Assembly: GCA_003224905.1 (NCBI GenBank)
Contig: QIAA01000029.1
Location: 1-35,263 of the forward strand
Length of the DNA: 35,263 nt
Source: Acidobacteriota bacterium
Lineage (GTDB): Bacteria; Acidobacteriota; Terriglobia; Terriglobales; Acidobacteriaceae
Direction: 5' to 3'
Position numbers and translations under genes: made by a program. Below, in pieces: positions 15,304 to 24,277 of the stretch (its first letter is position 1; every line of letters starts with the position of its first letter). The notes under the pieces are model-generated. The model made no database searches, had not been told where the DNA came from, and saw only the letters and a list, made by a program, of their open reading frames with translations.

Positions 15304-15864
15304 TTGGCAAGTCTGTTGACCATCGGACATTCCACACGCCTGCTCAAAGAACTGATCGAAGTCCTCCAGGCGCATTCAGTTCAAATTCTCGTCGACATTC
15401 GCTCGATTCCTATGTCGCGGCGCTTGTCCCATTTCAATCGCCAAGCATTGCACCAGACCCTGGCCGACGAAGGCATTCGCTACGTCTGGCTCAAATCTCT
15501 GGGAGGGCGGCGGAACAAGATTTGCCACAATTCACCGAACATAGCGTTGCGCAGCATGAGTTTTCGCAACTACGCCGACCATATGATGACCGAGGAGTTC
15601 CGGCGTGGAATTACCGAACTTCTGGCTCTGGCTGGGGAAGCTCGTACCGCATACATGTGCGCCGAACGGGTTTACTTCCGGTGCCATCGCATGCTCGTGT
15701 CAGATTGGCTGGTGACCCTCGGCCATGAAGTGTGCCACATTGATGGTGCAGAACCGTGCAAGCCTCATCGGCTTACACCTGAGGCCCCGGCTTATAAATG
15801 GGCAACTGCTGTATCGTGGGGATCTGTTGCTATGAGATTCACGTTGCTACAGGGTCAGCCGTGA
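15304..15864 (+). CDS. DUF488 family protein
   Basis: 186 aa starting at TTG 15304. Family marks are LLTIGHSTR at the start, VDIRSIPMSRR, SLGGRR, and the C-terminal CAERVYFRCHR with the cluster CHIDG. Members are small cytosolic proteins of unclear biochemistry; the conserved Cys/His patches suggest a metal or nucleotide site. The SD is weak (GGAAAATAAG). The stop overlaps the acpS GTG by four bases, so the two are co-translated. Its 5' leader may include the structured RNA that precedes it. The last 30 residues look less conserved. Alternative starts at 15313 or 15316 are possible. Confidence 0.8.
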   Translation: MASLLTIGHSTRLLKELIEVLQAHSVQILVDIRSIPMSRRLSHFNRQALHQTLADEGIRYVWLKSLGGRRNKICHNSPNIALRSMSFRNYADHMMTEEFRRGITELLALAGEARTAYMCAERVYFRCHRMLVSDWLVTLGHEVCHIDGAEPCKPHRLTPEAPAYKWATAVSWGSVAMRFTLLQGQP

Positions 15865-16238
15865 TCGTAGGCACGGGCATCGACATTGCTGAAGTTCCGA
15901 GGGTTGCCGATGCGATTAAGCGTTACGGGCAGCGCTTTCTGAACCGCGTATTCACCGAAGGAGAGATGAACTACTGCGAGTCGAAAGCGAACCGTAGCGA
16001 GCGTTATGCCGCTCGTTTCGCTGCGAAAGAAGCGGCGATGAAAGCGCTTGGTACCGGCTGGAACCACGGCGTGCGCTGGCGGGATGTGGAGGTCTGTCGC
16101 GCACCGGGTGGGCGACCGACCATTGTTTTTCACGGGGAGGCAGCTCAGGTTGCGGCGAGGCTGAAAGCTGCGCATGTGGCGCTTTCTCTTTCTCACACAA
16201 CTGAACAGGCGATCGCACAGGTAATCCTTGAAAGTTAA
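15861..16238 (+). CDS. acpS: Holo-[acyl-carrier-protein] synthase
   Basis: 125 aa from GTG 15861 (MIVGTGIDIAEVPRV). It transfers 4'-phosphopantetheine from CoA to the serine of ACP; both Mg-binding motifs are present, Asp in GTGIDI and Glu in AARFAAKEAAMKAL. The GTG overlaps the DUF488 stop (GTGA). An ATG at 15798 in frame would add 21 residues that do not belong to the family, so it was not used. The window also encodes two ACPs and FabF at 22236-24045, likely clients of this enzyme. Confidence 0.93.
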   Translation: MIVGTGIDIAEVPRVADAIKRYGQRFLNRVFTEGEMNYCESKANRSERYAARFAAKEAAMKALGTGWNHGVRWRDVEVCRAPGGRPTIVFHGEAAQVAARLKAAHVALSLSHTTEQAIAQVILES

Positions 16239-16295
16239 ACGTAGCGGCTTATCAATCCCGTTCTGCTAGACTGTCGCATCCCCGTTACGTCCGGC

Positions 16296-18728
16296 ATGAG
16301 CGAAGCTACAGTCTCTGCACTTCCCCTCAACTCAGAACGGCTTCCGATATCGACACTGGTTAGCGGCGTTGCACTGAGCAGCTTTGCAGCCTTACTCCTC
16401 GAGTTGTCCCTTACCCGCCTGTTCTCCGTGGTGCTCTTCTACCACTTTGCCTTTCTCGCGATTTCAATCGCCTTGCTTGGTCTGGGCGCTGGGGGAGTGT
16501 GTGCTTACCTGACTCGAAACATATTGGCTCGGTTCGCGTTACGCAACTTCGCAGCCATACTCTGTTTTTTCAATGCGTTGCTCATTCCAGCGGTGTTACT
16601 CATCGTGTTGCACGTCCCGGTGTCTCTGGAACTGTCACGACAAAACTTTTTGCGGCTCACGGCAATGTACCTCGCCTCTGCCGTTCCTTTCTTCTTAACC
16701 GGGTTGGAATTCTCGGTTATCTTCGCCCGTCAATCTGAGCACATCCCGCGGCTCTATGGTGCCGATCTCAGCGGGGGAGCGCTCGCCTGTCTGGGAGTGG
16801 TTCCGCTGCTGAACTGGCTGGGCGGACCAAACACCATCCTGTTTGCCGCTCTGGCGGCGGCCCTGGCCGCTCTCATCTGGTCAGCTCTCGGGTGTCCCAT
16901 CCAAGCCCGGCTTTGGCTTGGGTGGGGATTTTCCGCAGTACTGCGGAAGCTGGCGGCTGGCCTGATTACTGCCTTGTTGATTCTGCTAGCCGCGAATCAC
17001 AGTGGAAGACTCTTCGATGTGATTTACGCGAAAGGACTGCTGCGCGATCGCTCCTGGGTTGAATTTGCCCGCTGGAATGCAATCTCCCGAGTGGAAGTAG
17101 ACAGACAAGGAACTGCCAAGGCCATTGTGATTGACGCTGATGCTTCCACATACATCATGAATGCTGATCCCAACCGGTGGCACGGCACTGATTGGGAGAA
17201 GAATCTGATGTCTGCGCCGCCGGCGTTGGTGAATGTACTGCGTCCGCACGGCGACTACGCCATTATCGGCCCTGGTGGAGGCGTCGACGTGCTGCGTGCC
17301 GTTGCGAACGGCAGCCTAAGCGTGACCGGAATCGAAATCAATCCGATCATCGCCAACACCATCATGCGCGATCGCTACGCGGAGTATGCATATCACCTCT
17401 ACGAACGTCCCGACGTACACATTCATGTCACCGATGGCCGCTCGTTTATCCGCAATGCCAAACAAACGTTCGATGTCGTGCAAATGACTCTCGTAGACAC
17501 GTGGGCATCCACTGCCGCGGGCGCATTTGCCTTGAGCGAAAACAGCCTCTACACTGTCGAGGCATTCACGGAATATTTCGAGCACCTGAGGACTGACGGG
17601 ATCATTGCCGTCACTCGCTGGGAGTTCCAGCAGCCGCGGGAAGCACTGCGGGTGGTCTCAGTTGCGATTGAGGCGCTGCACCGTCTGGGCATTTCGAATC
17701 CCGCCCGAAACTTCATCGTTGTTTCAGAAGGTGATCTTGATGAAGACGGCATTCCCGTGGCCGTGTTGGCAAAGAAAAGCGCTTTCACGTCGGAAGAGGA
17801 ACAAGCTGTTTCGCAACATCTCGCTCTTTTCCCCGCTCTGGTTGCGTTGTATACCCCTTCGGGCGCACAATACAACCCATTTTCTGCGCTCATTGCAAGC
17901 AATGATTCTTATGTTTTCGCTCGCGACTATCCATATAACGTGGCACCCGTCTATGACAATGCCCCGTTTTTCTTTTTTACCCTGAAGCTCAGTCAAATTT
18001 TGCATCAGGAATCGTTGCAGCAGGGGATTGACTGGAAAGTGAACCTCGGAGTGGCCGTTTTGGGTCTGGTTTTTCTGATTTCACTTGTTGCGGTGATCCT
18101 GTTCCTCATCATCCCCCTGGTCCTCGGTGGGAGAGGTCACAAGCAGAGAGTTGTTCCTCTGCTCTACTTCATCTCCATCGGTCTAGGGTACATTCTTGTC
18201 GAGATTGCATTCATTCAGCGTTTCGTTCTGTTTCTCGGACATCCAACTTATGCTCTCACTGTGGTGGTATTTCTTCTCCTGCTCTCAAGTGGGATCGGTA
18301 GCCTTTTTTCTCGGAAATGGCTAGCCGGCGCCCAACAGCAACGACTCCCATTGGCCTTGATCGTCATTGCTTTATTTGTCTACGTTGTTTTGCTTCCCAG
18401 CATTCTCAATACCCTGGTCGGGCTTCCATTCATCGCAAAGCTAATCGTGAGCGGTCTGCTTCTGACTCCTCTCGGCTTTGCCATGGGCATGCCCTTTCCT
18501 ACAGGTTTGCGAGTCCTGGCGGCCTTCGTCGCTCCCGACTCTGATAAGAATCACGCAACCGCGGTGGAGTGGGCTTGGGCCATGAACGCCGCTGCCAGCG
18601 TCTTGGGTTCTGTTCTGGCAATAATCATCGCCATCCAGTTCGGACTGACCACCACCCTGGCATGCGGAGCTGCTGCTTACCTTCTGGCGCTCGCACTGAT
18701 GAATACTCTTCGCCCCCAACTCGCGTGA
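16296..18728 (+). CDS. Multi-pass membrane protein with spermidine synthase-like domain
   Basis: 810 aa. The N-terminal third has about seven membrane segments (residues about 20-245) and the C-terminal quarter about six to seven more (about 585-800). Between them is a soluble SpeE-like methyltransferase-fold domain, with a nucleotide/SAM-type glycine motif GPGGGVD at 325-331, GIEINP some 20 residues later, and a DVVQMTLVDTW block in the position of the spermidine synthase active-site region. Such membrane SpeE-like fusions are common in acidobacterial and planctomycete genomes but lack a settled function; aminopropyl transfer is not assured. It precedes an MlaD-like gene in the same direction, with 96 bp between. 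Confidence 0.82.
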   Translation: MSEATVSALPLNSERLPISTLVSGVALSSFAALLLELSLTRLFSVVLFYHFAFLAISIALLGLGAGGVCAYLTRNILARFALRNFAAILCFFNALLIPAVLLIVLHVPVSLELSRQNFLRLTAMYLASAVPFFLTGLEFSVIFARQSEHIPRLYGADLSGGALACLGVVPLLNWLGGPNTILFAALAAALAALIWSALGCPIQARLWLGWGFSAVLRKLAAGLITALLILLAANHSGRLFDVIYAKGLLRDRSWVEFARWNAISRVEVDRQGTAKAIVIDADASTYIMNADPNRWHGTDWEKNLMSAPPALVNVLRPHGDYAIIGPGGGVDVLRAVANGSLSVTGIEINPIIANTIMRDRYAEYAYHLYERPDVHIHVTDGRSFIRNAKQTFDVVQMTLVDTWASTAAGAFALSENSLYTVEAFTEYFEHLRTDGIIAVTRWEFQQPREALRVVSVAIEALHRLGISNPARNFIVVSEGDLDEDGIPVAVLAKKSAFTSEEEQAVSQHLALFPALVALYTPSGAQYNPFSALIASNDSYVFARDYPYNVAPVYDNAPFFFFTLKLSQILHQESLQQGIDWKVNLGVAVLGLVFLISLVAVILFLIIPLVLGGRGHKQRVVPLLYFISIGLGYILVEIAFIQRFVLFLGHPTYALTVVVFLLLLSSGIGSLFSRKWLAGAQQQRLPLALIVIALFVYVVLLPSILNTLVGLPFIAKLIVSGLLLTPLGFAMGMPFPTGLRVLAAFVAPDSDKNHATAVEWAWAMNAAASVLGSVLAIIIAIQFGLTTTLACGAAAYLLALALMNTLRPQLA

Positions 18729-18824
18729 ACCTGCATTGACGGTCTGCTATCATGCAGGAAATCCAAACGGCTACCACTGAGATTGTCGGAGACGGGTCAT
18801 CCATGAGATTGCTTGGGGAGGAAT

Positions 18825-19904
18825 GTGCCTAGCCGAAAGCAGTTGCAGTGGTCCCAACTGAAAGTCGGAATCAGCGTGGTGGCTGCCAGTGTCACGCTGG
18901 CTGTCCTGATTTTTCTGATGAGCGGGACCGGCGGCCTCTTCACCAAGAAAATCGTCCTGAAAACCTATTTTGACAATGCGAATGGCCTGCGAGTCGGCGC
19001 CCCGGTAAGGTTAAGTGGCGTGGATATAGGAAACGTAAGCGGGATTCGCGTAGTGAATGATCCAGGCAAGCAGCTCACGCCCGTCGAAGTCACGATGAAG
19101 GTCAATACAAAATATCTTTTCAACTTACACAAGGATTCCCTCACCTTGCTCTCGACAGCGGGCGTGCTTGGCGAAACCTACATCGATATCGACAGCTCTC
19201 AATCGCGTGGGCAGCAGGTGGCGAATGGAGACACCTTGCCCAGCCGCGAGGTTCCCGACTTTTCCGACATGGTCCGCTCCGGCCAGAGTACGTTGCAGAA
19301 CATGGATGCCTTACTCAAGCGCCTCGACCGAATTATTGCTTTCGTAGAAAGCGGGCAAGGCTCGGTCGGCAAGCTGATTTACGATCCCCTGCTTTACAAC
19401 CGGCTCAACACCACAGTCACGGAATTTCAAAGGCTGGTAAACGAAGTCACCGAGGGGAATGGCACCATTGGCAAGCTGATTTCCGACGACGAACTGTATC
19501 AAAAGGTAAATGGCACGGTCGACAGGCTGAATGTCATCATCGATGACCTGAATGCGGGCAAAGGAACCGCAGGCAAGCTGCTTAAGGACCCCAGCCTCTA
19601 TAACAGCGCCAACGACACGATTGCTAACGTTAAGAAGCTGACCGACGACGTGAGCGCAGGCAAAGGCGCATTAGGCACTTTGACCAAGGACGAAGAATTT
19701 GCCAGGAAACTGAAGGATACAATGACCAAAGTCTCGGCCCTCAGCGACCGCCTCGAGGCCGGAGAAGGCACGTTTGGCAAGCTCTTGCGTGATCCCTCCG
19801 TCTACAACAATACGGATCAAATGCTGATTGAGACGCGCGGATTGGTCAAATCGATCCGGGAAAATCCCAAGAAGTATCTCACCATCCATTTCCGAGTGTT
19901 TTAA
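18825..19904 (+). CDS. MlaD/MCE-family protein with C-terminal repeats
   Basis: About 359 aa. One N-terminal membrane helix (SVVAASVTLAVLIFLMSG) anchors it in the inner membrane, followed by an MCE domain (residues about 40-135: TYFDNANGLRVGAPVRLSGV). The rest consists of roughly five repeats of about 37 residues with the pattern G.G..GKL..D..LY, probably a long helical periplasmic extension. MCE proteins carry lipids between membranes with an ABC permease (MlaE/MlaF), but none is adjacent here. Start: GTG 18825 lies 3 nt after GGGGAGGA; an in-frame TTG at 18813 would place that SD inside the gene. Converges with lipA (15 bp gap). Confidence 0.86.
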   Translation: MPSRKQLQWSQLKVGISVVAASVTLAVLIFLMSGTGGLFTKKIVLKTYFDNANGLRVGAPVRLSGVDIGNVSGIRVVNDPGKQLTPVEVTMKVNTKYLFNLHKDSLTLLSTAGVLGETYIDIDSSQSRGQQVANGDTLPSREVPDFSDMVRSGQSTLQNMDALLKRLDRIIAFVESGQGSVGKLIYDPLLYNRLNTTVTEFQRLVNEVTEGNGTIGKLISDDELYQKVNGTVDRLNVIIDDLNAGKGTAGKLLKDPSLYNSANDTIANVKKLTDDVSAGKGALGTLTKDEEFARKLKDTMTKVSALSDRLEAGEGTFGKLLRDPSVYNNTDQMLIETRGLVKSIRENPKKYLTIHFRVF

Positions 19905-19919
19905 AGCTGAATAGAGCTG

Positions 19920-20831
19920 CTACTGGCTCGCTGCGGTTGCCACAGTCTGCTCGTCGGCGTGGTAGCTGGATCTCACCAATGGTCCCGACTCTACGTGCCG
20001 GAAACCAAAGCGCAGGGCTTGATCCTTCATGAACCGAAATTCGTCCGGCGTGTAGAAACGCGCGATGGGCAGGTGATCGCGTGAGGGTCGCAAGTATTGT
20101 CCGACAGTCAGGATGTCAACGTCACGTGAGCCCAGGTCACGAAATACCTCGATCAGCTCCACGATACTTTCTCCAAGGCCAACCATCACCCCCGATTTTG
20201 TAACCATCCCCGAAGAAAACTTCTTTGCGTTCTCCAGCAAGCGCAAAGTCCTTTCATACCGAGCTCCTGAGCGAACCGCACGATAGAGTCTCGGAACAGT
20301 CTCGGTGTTGTGGTTCAGGACGTCCGGCCTGGCGTCCAGGACAACTCGCAGGGCTTCGTCTGAACCCTGAAAATCCGGAATAAGCACTTCAACTCGGCAT
20401 CCAGGCGAGAGCTCGCGCACTTGCCTGATCGTCTCAGCAAAGACTTTCGCTCCGCCTACATTATCGTCGTCGCGGTTCACGCTGGTGATGACAGCATGTT
20501 TCAATCGTAGAGCCGCTACCGCTTCGGCGACACGAACCGGCTCATCCCAATCAATCGGCCCAGGCCTTCCCTTCGGAACTGCGCAAAAACCGCAACGCCG
20601 CGTGCAGATGTTCCCCAATAACATGAACGTGGCGGTGCCATGGTTCCAGCACTCGCCAATATTCGGACACTGCGCCGACTCGCAGACTGTATGCAGGCCA
20701 AGCCCGCGCGCCAGCTTTTTAAGATTGTGGAAGTTCTCGCCGACCGGGGCCCTGGCCTTCAGCCACTCGGGTTTCGGCTGCCGCAGTGGCGGGTTGACGT
20801 CGATCTGCACAAGTTGAGATGTCGCACTCAT
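19920..20831 (-). CDS. lipA: Lipoyl synthase
   Basis: 303 aa from ATG 20831. A radical-SAM enzyme that inserts two sulfurs into octanoyl groups on lipoyl domains. The auxiliary cluster cysteines are Cys50, Cys55 and Cys61 (CESAQCPNIGEC), the radical-SAM cysteines Cys76, Cys80 and Cys83 (CTRRCGFC), and the C-terminal RSSY carries the serine ligand. The open frame continues 55 codons upstream, but those residues have no family character. The SD is poor. lipB and lipoate ligase are not in the window. Confidence 0.95.
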   Translation of the reverse strand: MSATSQLVQIDVNPPLRQPKPEWLKARAPVGENFHNLKKLARGLGLHTVCESAQCPNIGECWNHGTATFMLLGNICTRRCGFCAVPKGRPGPIDWDEPVRVAEAVAALRLKHAVITSVNRDDDNVGGAKVFAETIRQVRELSPGCRVEVLIPDFQGSDEALRVVLDARPDVLNHNTETVPRLYRAVRSGARYERTLRLLENAKKFSSGMVTKSGVMVGLGESIVELIEVFRDLGSRDVDILTVGQYLRPSRDHLPIARFYTPDEFRFMKDQALRFGFRHVESGPLVRSSYHADEQTVATAASQ

Positions 20832-20929
20832 GCCCAGATAGATTTTACATGCTTGCGAAGGCAGTGATGGCTGCAGAGATCTGTGTTGTGAGCTAAACGT
20901 ACTGTTGGCAAAGCTTTGTTGTGTGCTTT

Positions 20930-21337
20930 TTATGAAGCGACGATGAACTTGGCAAGAACCTTCCAATCCGACTTCGGAACGGTTGGGCAGCTCCACCTTC
21001 CATCGAATTTCGGAGCGTGCCCATGCTTTTCCTTCAGCAGTTCATATAACGCATCGTGAGGAACAAGAAACCATTCGCGCCTGATCCCCGCGCTGAACTT
21101 GGTGCTCGGAAAGAGCATCCATAGAGAAGTGCCCCCGTATTTATGTCGATCGACTGTCATGCGACTCTTCAATTGAACCGCCCGAAGTTTTCCGCTAGGT
21201 GTGCGCAATACCAAATCTTCTCCGTAGCAATCAGCTTCAGGACGATAGACCCTATAGCCAACCCGAATCAGCAATGCCGTTGCCTCCGCACGATTGGCCG
21301 CCTCTATTTCATTCCCTGTCGGTTTGGTCTTCGCCAT
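20930..21337 (-). CDS. Small protein with a PD-(D/E)XK nuclease-like core
   Basis: 135 aa. The layout AEATALLIRVGYRVYRPEADCYGEDLVL...LRAVQLKSR fits an endonuclease-like fold: an early Glu in the first helix (about residue 18), Asp41 in GEDLVL, and Gln55-X-Lys57 in VQLKSR. This is the arrangement of group I intron-associated/VSR-like PD-(D/E)XK proteins. There is no DNA-binding domain and no partner methylase nearby. It is an orphan between lipA and the PilZ gene, so it could be a defence or repair nuclease, or an inactive relative. Confident only in the reading frame and moderately in the fold. Confidence 0.55.
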   Translation of the reverse strand: MAKTKPTGNEIEAANRAEATALLIRVGYRVYRPEADCYGEDLVLRTPSGKLRAVQLKSRMTVDRHKYGGTSLWMLFPSTKFSAGIRREWFLVPHDALYELLKEKHGHAPKFDGRWSCPTVPKSDWKVLAKFIVAS

Positions 21338-21368
21338 AAGCTAACTCGGTGGTTCATTCGAAGTCGGC

Positions 21369-22082
21369 CTAGCTTTCCAGGTAAGCCTCGATCCACTCCT
21401 TGATGCGCAAGCGGCGATCATCGCGTGGGTCGAAGCGGAAGCCGAATGCCTTTGTGCGGGGGTTCTGCCATGTAGTGGTCCCACGCACCCAGATTCGAGG
21501 CAGTGTAAGCAACGCAAACGAGATTTCGGCCGCGCTGCCGGCTGGCACTTCATCAGCGCTCTTCATGGACATGCCGCCCGAGCTGATTTCTTTGCTGCTT
21601 GCTATGAGGCGCTTACCATCTTCTGTGGTGATTGTGACCTCTGTGATCAGCGGAATGCGAACATAGCGCCGGAATTCGTGCAGCAGGAGTGGCTGGGTGG
21701 CGCGCACCAGTTTGAGCGCAGACGGGCGCTCCAGAGGCTCCTGAAAAACGGCATTGATGCCATATTTCGAATAACGCATGGCTTCCCGTGCCGTTCCTCC
21801 CAGGCCATAGATCACCATGCGGCTATTCGAGGCGGACGTACGCGCCGCCTGCATCACTGCCTCGGCATCGTCGACGAGACTAAGCACGCAGGCATCGAAT
21901 TTTTCTTTACTCATTCGCTCCGGCGCGTTGTCTTTGACGACAACGGTATCGACACCAAACTGTTTAAAGCAATCGGAAAGCGTTATCCGAGCGGATTCTT
22001 TTATGCCGATAAAAGCAACCCGCGCCGACGCTCGTTTTGTGGCAGGAATCGAAGCAATACTAGATCCGAGGGCTGAGTTCAT
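21369..22082 (-). CDS. Pseudo-receiver plus PilZ domain protein
   Basis: 237 aa. Residues about 20-130 look like a response-regulator receiver fold (VAFIGIKESARITLSDCFKQ, then DACVLSLVDD, then a YGINAVFQEPLE stretch), but the usual phospho-acceptor Asp environment is not evident. Residues about 135-235 are a PilZ domain: the RXXXR motif is RRYVR (138-142), and the [DN]XSXXG motif reads EISSGG (165-170), with Glu in the first place. PilZ domains bind cyclic di-GMP. It probably couples a signal to motility or polysaccharide output. No signal peptide. Confidence 0.75.
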   Translation of the reverse strand: MNSALGSSIASIPATKRASARVAFIGIKESARITLSDCFKQFGVDTVVVKDNAPERMSKEKFDACVLSLVDDAEAVMQAARTSASNSRMVIYGLGGTAREAMRYSKYGINAVFQEPLERPSALKLVRATQPLLLHEFRRYVRIPLITEVTITTEDGKRLIASSKEISSGGMSMKSADEVPAGSAAEISFALLTLPRIWVRGTTTWQNPRTKAFGFRFDPRDDRRLRIKEWIEAYLES

Positions 22083-22235
22083 GACGGTGGCTACTTACAA
22101 TCCAATTCTGGCGCGGGTTTCAAGGTTTGGCAAAAGGATAGAAGGACAATGCACCGGTACAAAGGTGTCACTCTGGAAGTGCACCGACGTATGCGAGTTC
22201 CCGCTAAAGTCCTGAGTTTGCTAGGGAAGTTGAAG

Positions 22236-23477
22236 TCACTGTTCCCAGCGCCGGAACAGCAGTGCCCCGTTGGTGCCGCCGAAGCCGAAGGAGTTCGACA
22301 TGGCGTACTCAACCTCGGCTTTTCTTGAATGGTTGGGCACATAATCCAGGTCACAATCTGTATCGCGGTTTTCTAGATTGATGGTCGGCGGTAACTCCTG
22401 GTCGCGTAAGCTCAGTACAGCAATGCCAGCCTCCAGGCCGCCTGCGCCGCCCAACAGGTGCCCGGTCATCGATTTGGTGGAACTGACGGCCAGTTTGTAT
22501 GCGTGGTCGCCAAATGCGCGCTTGACGGCGATCGTCTCGAGTCTATCTCCGATATCAGTCGAAGTGCCATGCGCATTGATGTACCCGACCTGATTCGGCT
22601 GCACCTTTGCGTCGTTCAGTGTGTTGAGCATCACCCGATAAGCGCCATCGCCGTTATCGGCGGGCTGAGTGATGTGATAAGCATCGCCGCTCATCCCATA
22701 TCCCACGATCTCCGCCAGAATCTTGGCCCCGCGCCGCCGGGCAAATTCCAAATCCTCCAAAATCAGAACCCCTGCACCTTCACCAATGACGAACCCATCA
22801 CGCGCCGAATCCCAGGGCCGGCTGGCCTTCTCCGGTGCATCGTTGCGAGTCGAGAGCGCTCTCATGGCAGCAAATCCGCCAACTCCCATGGGAGTAATTG
22901 CTGCTTCTGTGCCCCCGGCGATCATCACGTCCGCATCGCAACGAGCGATGATCTTGTAAGCGTCCCCCACGGCGTGCGCGCTTGAAGTACACGCGGTGCA
23001 CGTAGCTTCGTTCGGGCCTTTCGCGCTGTACCGGATGCTTACATGCCCCGCAGCCAGATTGACGATCGCCGCGGGAATGAAAAAAGGAGAGATTCTACGC
23101 GGCCCGCCCTGCAGCAGATTCGAATGCTCCCGCTCGATCACATCGAAACCGCCAATGCCCGAACCAATGTGTACGCCGATTCGCGGCGAAAGATCAGGCG
23201 TTACCTGCAGCCCCGAACTCTTCATGGCTTCATCCGCCGCCGCCAGGGCCAGATGGATGAAGCGGCCCATTTTCTTCAGCTCTTTTTTTTCGATGAACTT
23301 CAGCGGGTCGAAATTCTTGACTTCCGCCGCAATCTGGCAGGCGAAATTGGAAGGTTCGAACTGGGTAATCCGTGCTACTCCACTCTTCCCGGCGAGCAGA
23401 TTCCGCCACACCTCGTCCGTCGTGTTGCCCACCGCACAGATCAGTCCGATTCCAGTGACTACGACGCGACGCCCCAA
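22236..23477 (-). CDS. fabF: 3-oxoacyl-[ACP] synthase II (KAS II)
   Basis: 413 aa. A condensing enzyme of fatty acid elongation with the complete Cys-His-His triad: Cys in ATCTACTSSAHA, His in NAHGTSTDIGD and His in TKSMTGHLLGG. It acts in the cytosol on acyl-ACP and malonyl-ACP. The start is TTG, directly after the stop of the preceding acpP (TAGTTG), with GGCGGGAAG as a weak ribosome site, indicating coupled translation. The short intergenic 22083-22235 downstream holds nothing I recognise. Confidence 0.95.
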   Translation of the reverse strand: MGRRVVVTGIGLICAVGNTTDEVWRNLLAGKSGVARITQFEPSNFACQIAAEVKNFDPLKFIEKKELKKMGRFIHLALAAADEAMKSSGLQVTPDLSPRIGVHIGSGIGGFDVIEREHSNLLQGGPRRISPFFIPAAIVNLAAGHVSIRYSAKGPNEATCTACTSSAHAVGDAYKIIARCDADVMIAGGTEAAITPMGVGGFAAMRALSTRNDAPEKASRPWDSARDGFVIGEGAGVLILEDLEFARRRGAKILAEIVGYGMSGDAYHITQPADNGDGAYRVMLNTLNDAKVQPNQVGYINAHGTSTDIGDRLETIAVKRAFGDHAYKLAVSSTKSMTGHLLGGAGGLEAGIAVLSLRDQELPPTINLENRDTDCDLDYVPNHSRKAEVEYAMSNSFGFGGTNGALLFRRWEQ

Positions 23478-23723
23478 CTACTTCCCGCCTTTCGAGTGCT
23501 TGCCGATGTAATCAACCGCGTCCTGCACGGTGCGAATCTTCTCTGCGTCCTCATCCGGAATCTCGATTTCAAAAGCCTCCTCAAAAGCCATGACCAGTTC
23601 CACCGTGTCGAGCGAATCGGCGCCCAGGTCGTCTACAAATGACGCGGTGGGGGTTACTTCGCCTTCGTCAACTCCCAATTGTTCCACGATGATTTGCTTC
23701 ACTTTTTCGTCAACGGCTGCCAT
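23478..23723 (-). CDS. acpP: Acyl carrier protein (proximal to fabF)
   Basis: 81 aa, acidic, four-helix ACP with the phosphopantetheine serine in [10 protein letters not shown]. It carries growing acyl chains for FabF, to which it is translationally joined. Over 78 aligned residues it is identical to the neighbouring ACP at 62 positions (about 79 percent), so the two arose by tandem duplication. The ATG is 58 bp after the stop of the other ACP gene. Differences cluster in the N-terminal helix, around helix II/III (FEIEIPDED against FGLEISDED) and at the C-terminus. Confidence 0.95.
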   Translation of the reverse strand: MAAVDEKVKQIIVEQLGVDEGEVTPTASFVDDLGADSLDTVELVMAFEEAFEIEIPDEDAEKIRTVQDAVDYIGKHSKGGK

Positions 23724-23781
23724 GCTTTCCTCGCATACTCATGGTTTCCGGCGGAATGCCGGTTGCAACATAAATCCAGCC

Positions 23782-24045
23782 TTATTTGCTGACCTTCGCA
23801 TGTTTGTCAATGTAGTCGACTGCATCCTGCACAGTTCGCATCTTTTCGGCGTCCTCATCAGAAATCTCCAACCCGAAGGCTTCTTCGAACGCCATCACCA
23901 GCTCTACCTGGTCCAAAGAATCTGCCCCCAAATCATCCACGAATGACGCGCTGGATGTGACTTCGGCTTCATCGACACCCAATTGCTCGCTGATAATCTG
24001 TTTTATCTTTTCAACCAGTTCTTTGTTCTTATCCTCAGCAGCCAT
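23782..24045 (-). CDS. acpP: Second acyl carrier protein
   Basis: 87 aa from ATG 24045, preceded by GAGAGG. The frame is open further upstream but that part is not ACP-like. It holds the DSL serine in [10 protein letters not shown]. It is longer at the N-terminus than its neighbour by a charged segment ([11 protein letters not shown]). It is first in the acpP-acpP-fabF run, so it shares the promoter region. The duplicated ACP could serve another pathway, or simply raise the dose; the sequence does not decide. Confidence 0.94.
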   Translation of the reverse strand: MAAEDKNKELVEKIKQIISEQLGVDEAEVTSSASFVDDLGADSLDQVELVMAFEEAFGLEISDEDAEKMRTVQDAVDYIDKHAKVSK

Positions 24046-24277
24046 GGCAACCTCTCTTGGAGAATTTTTGAAGGAAACGAGTAGTCTAATGGGCCGTACG
24101 AATCGATGTAAAGGAAGAGCCTCACATCCCAAATGCTCATCCGGAATGACGTTTTGATCCTAATCGCTGCCAGCTACTTGGGTCAACGCAGGTGGAACGT
24201 GGGGACGACCCATCCTCCTCAAATCTGGCTCTCCCCTCGCGTTATGATGAGCATCTGCTTGCGGATAAGGAGCTCCG

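Noticed and set aside
15252..15728. 158-codon plus-strand ORF
   Set aside because: Overlaps DUF488 in another frame; the DUF488 frame has the conserved TIGHS and CAE...CHR motifs.
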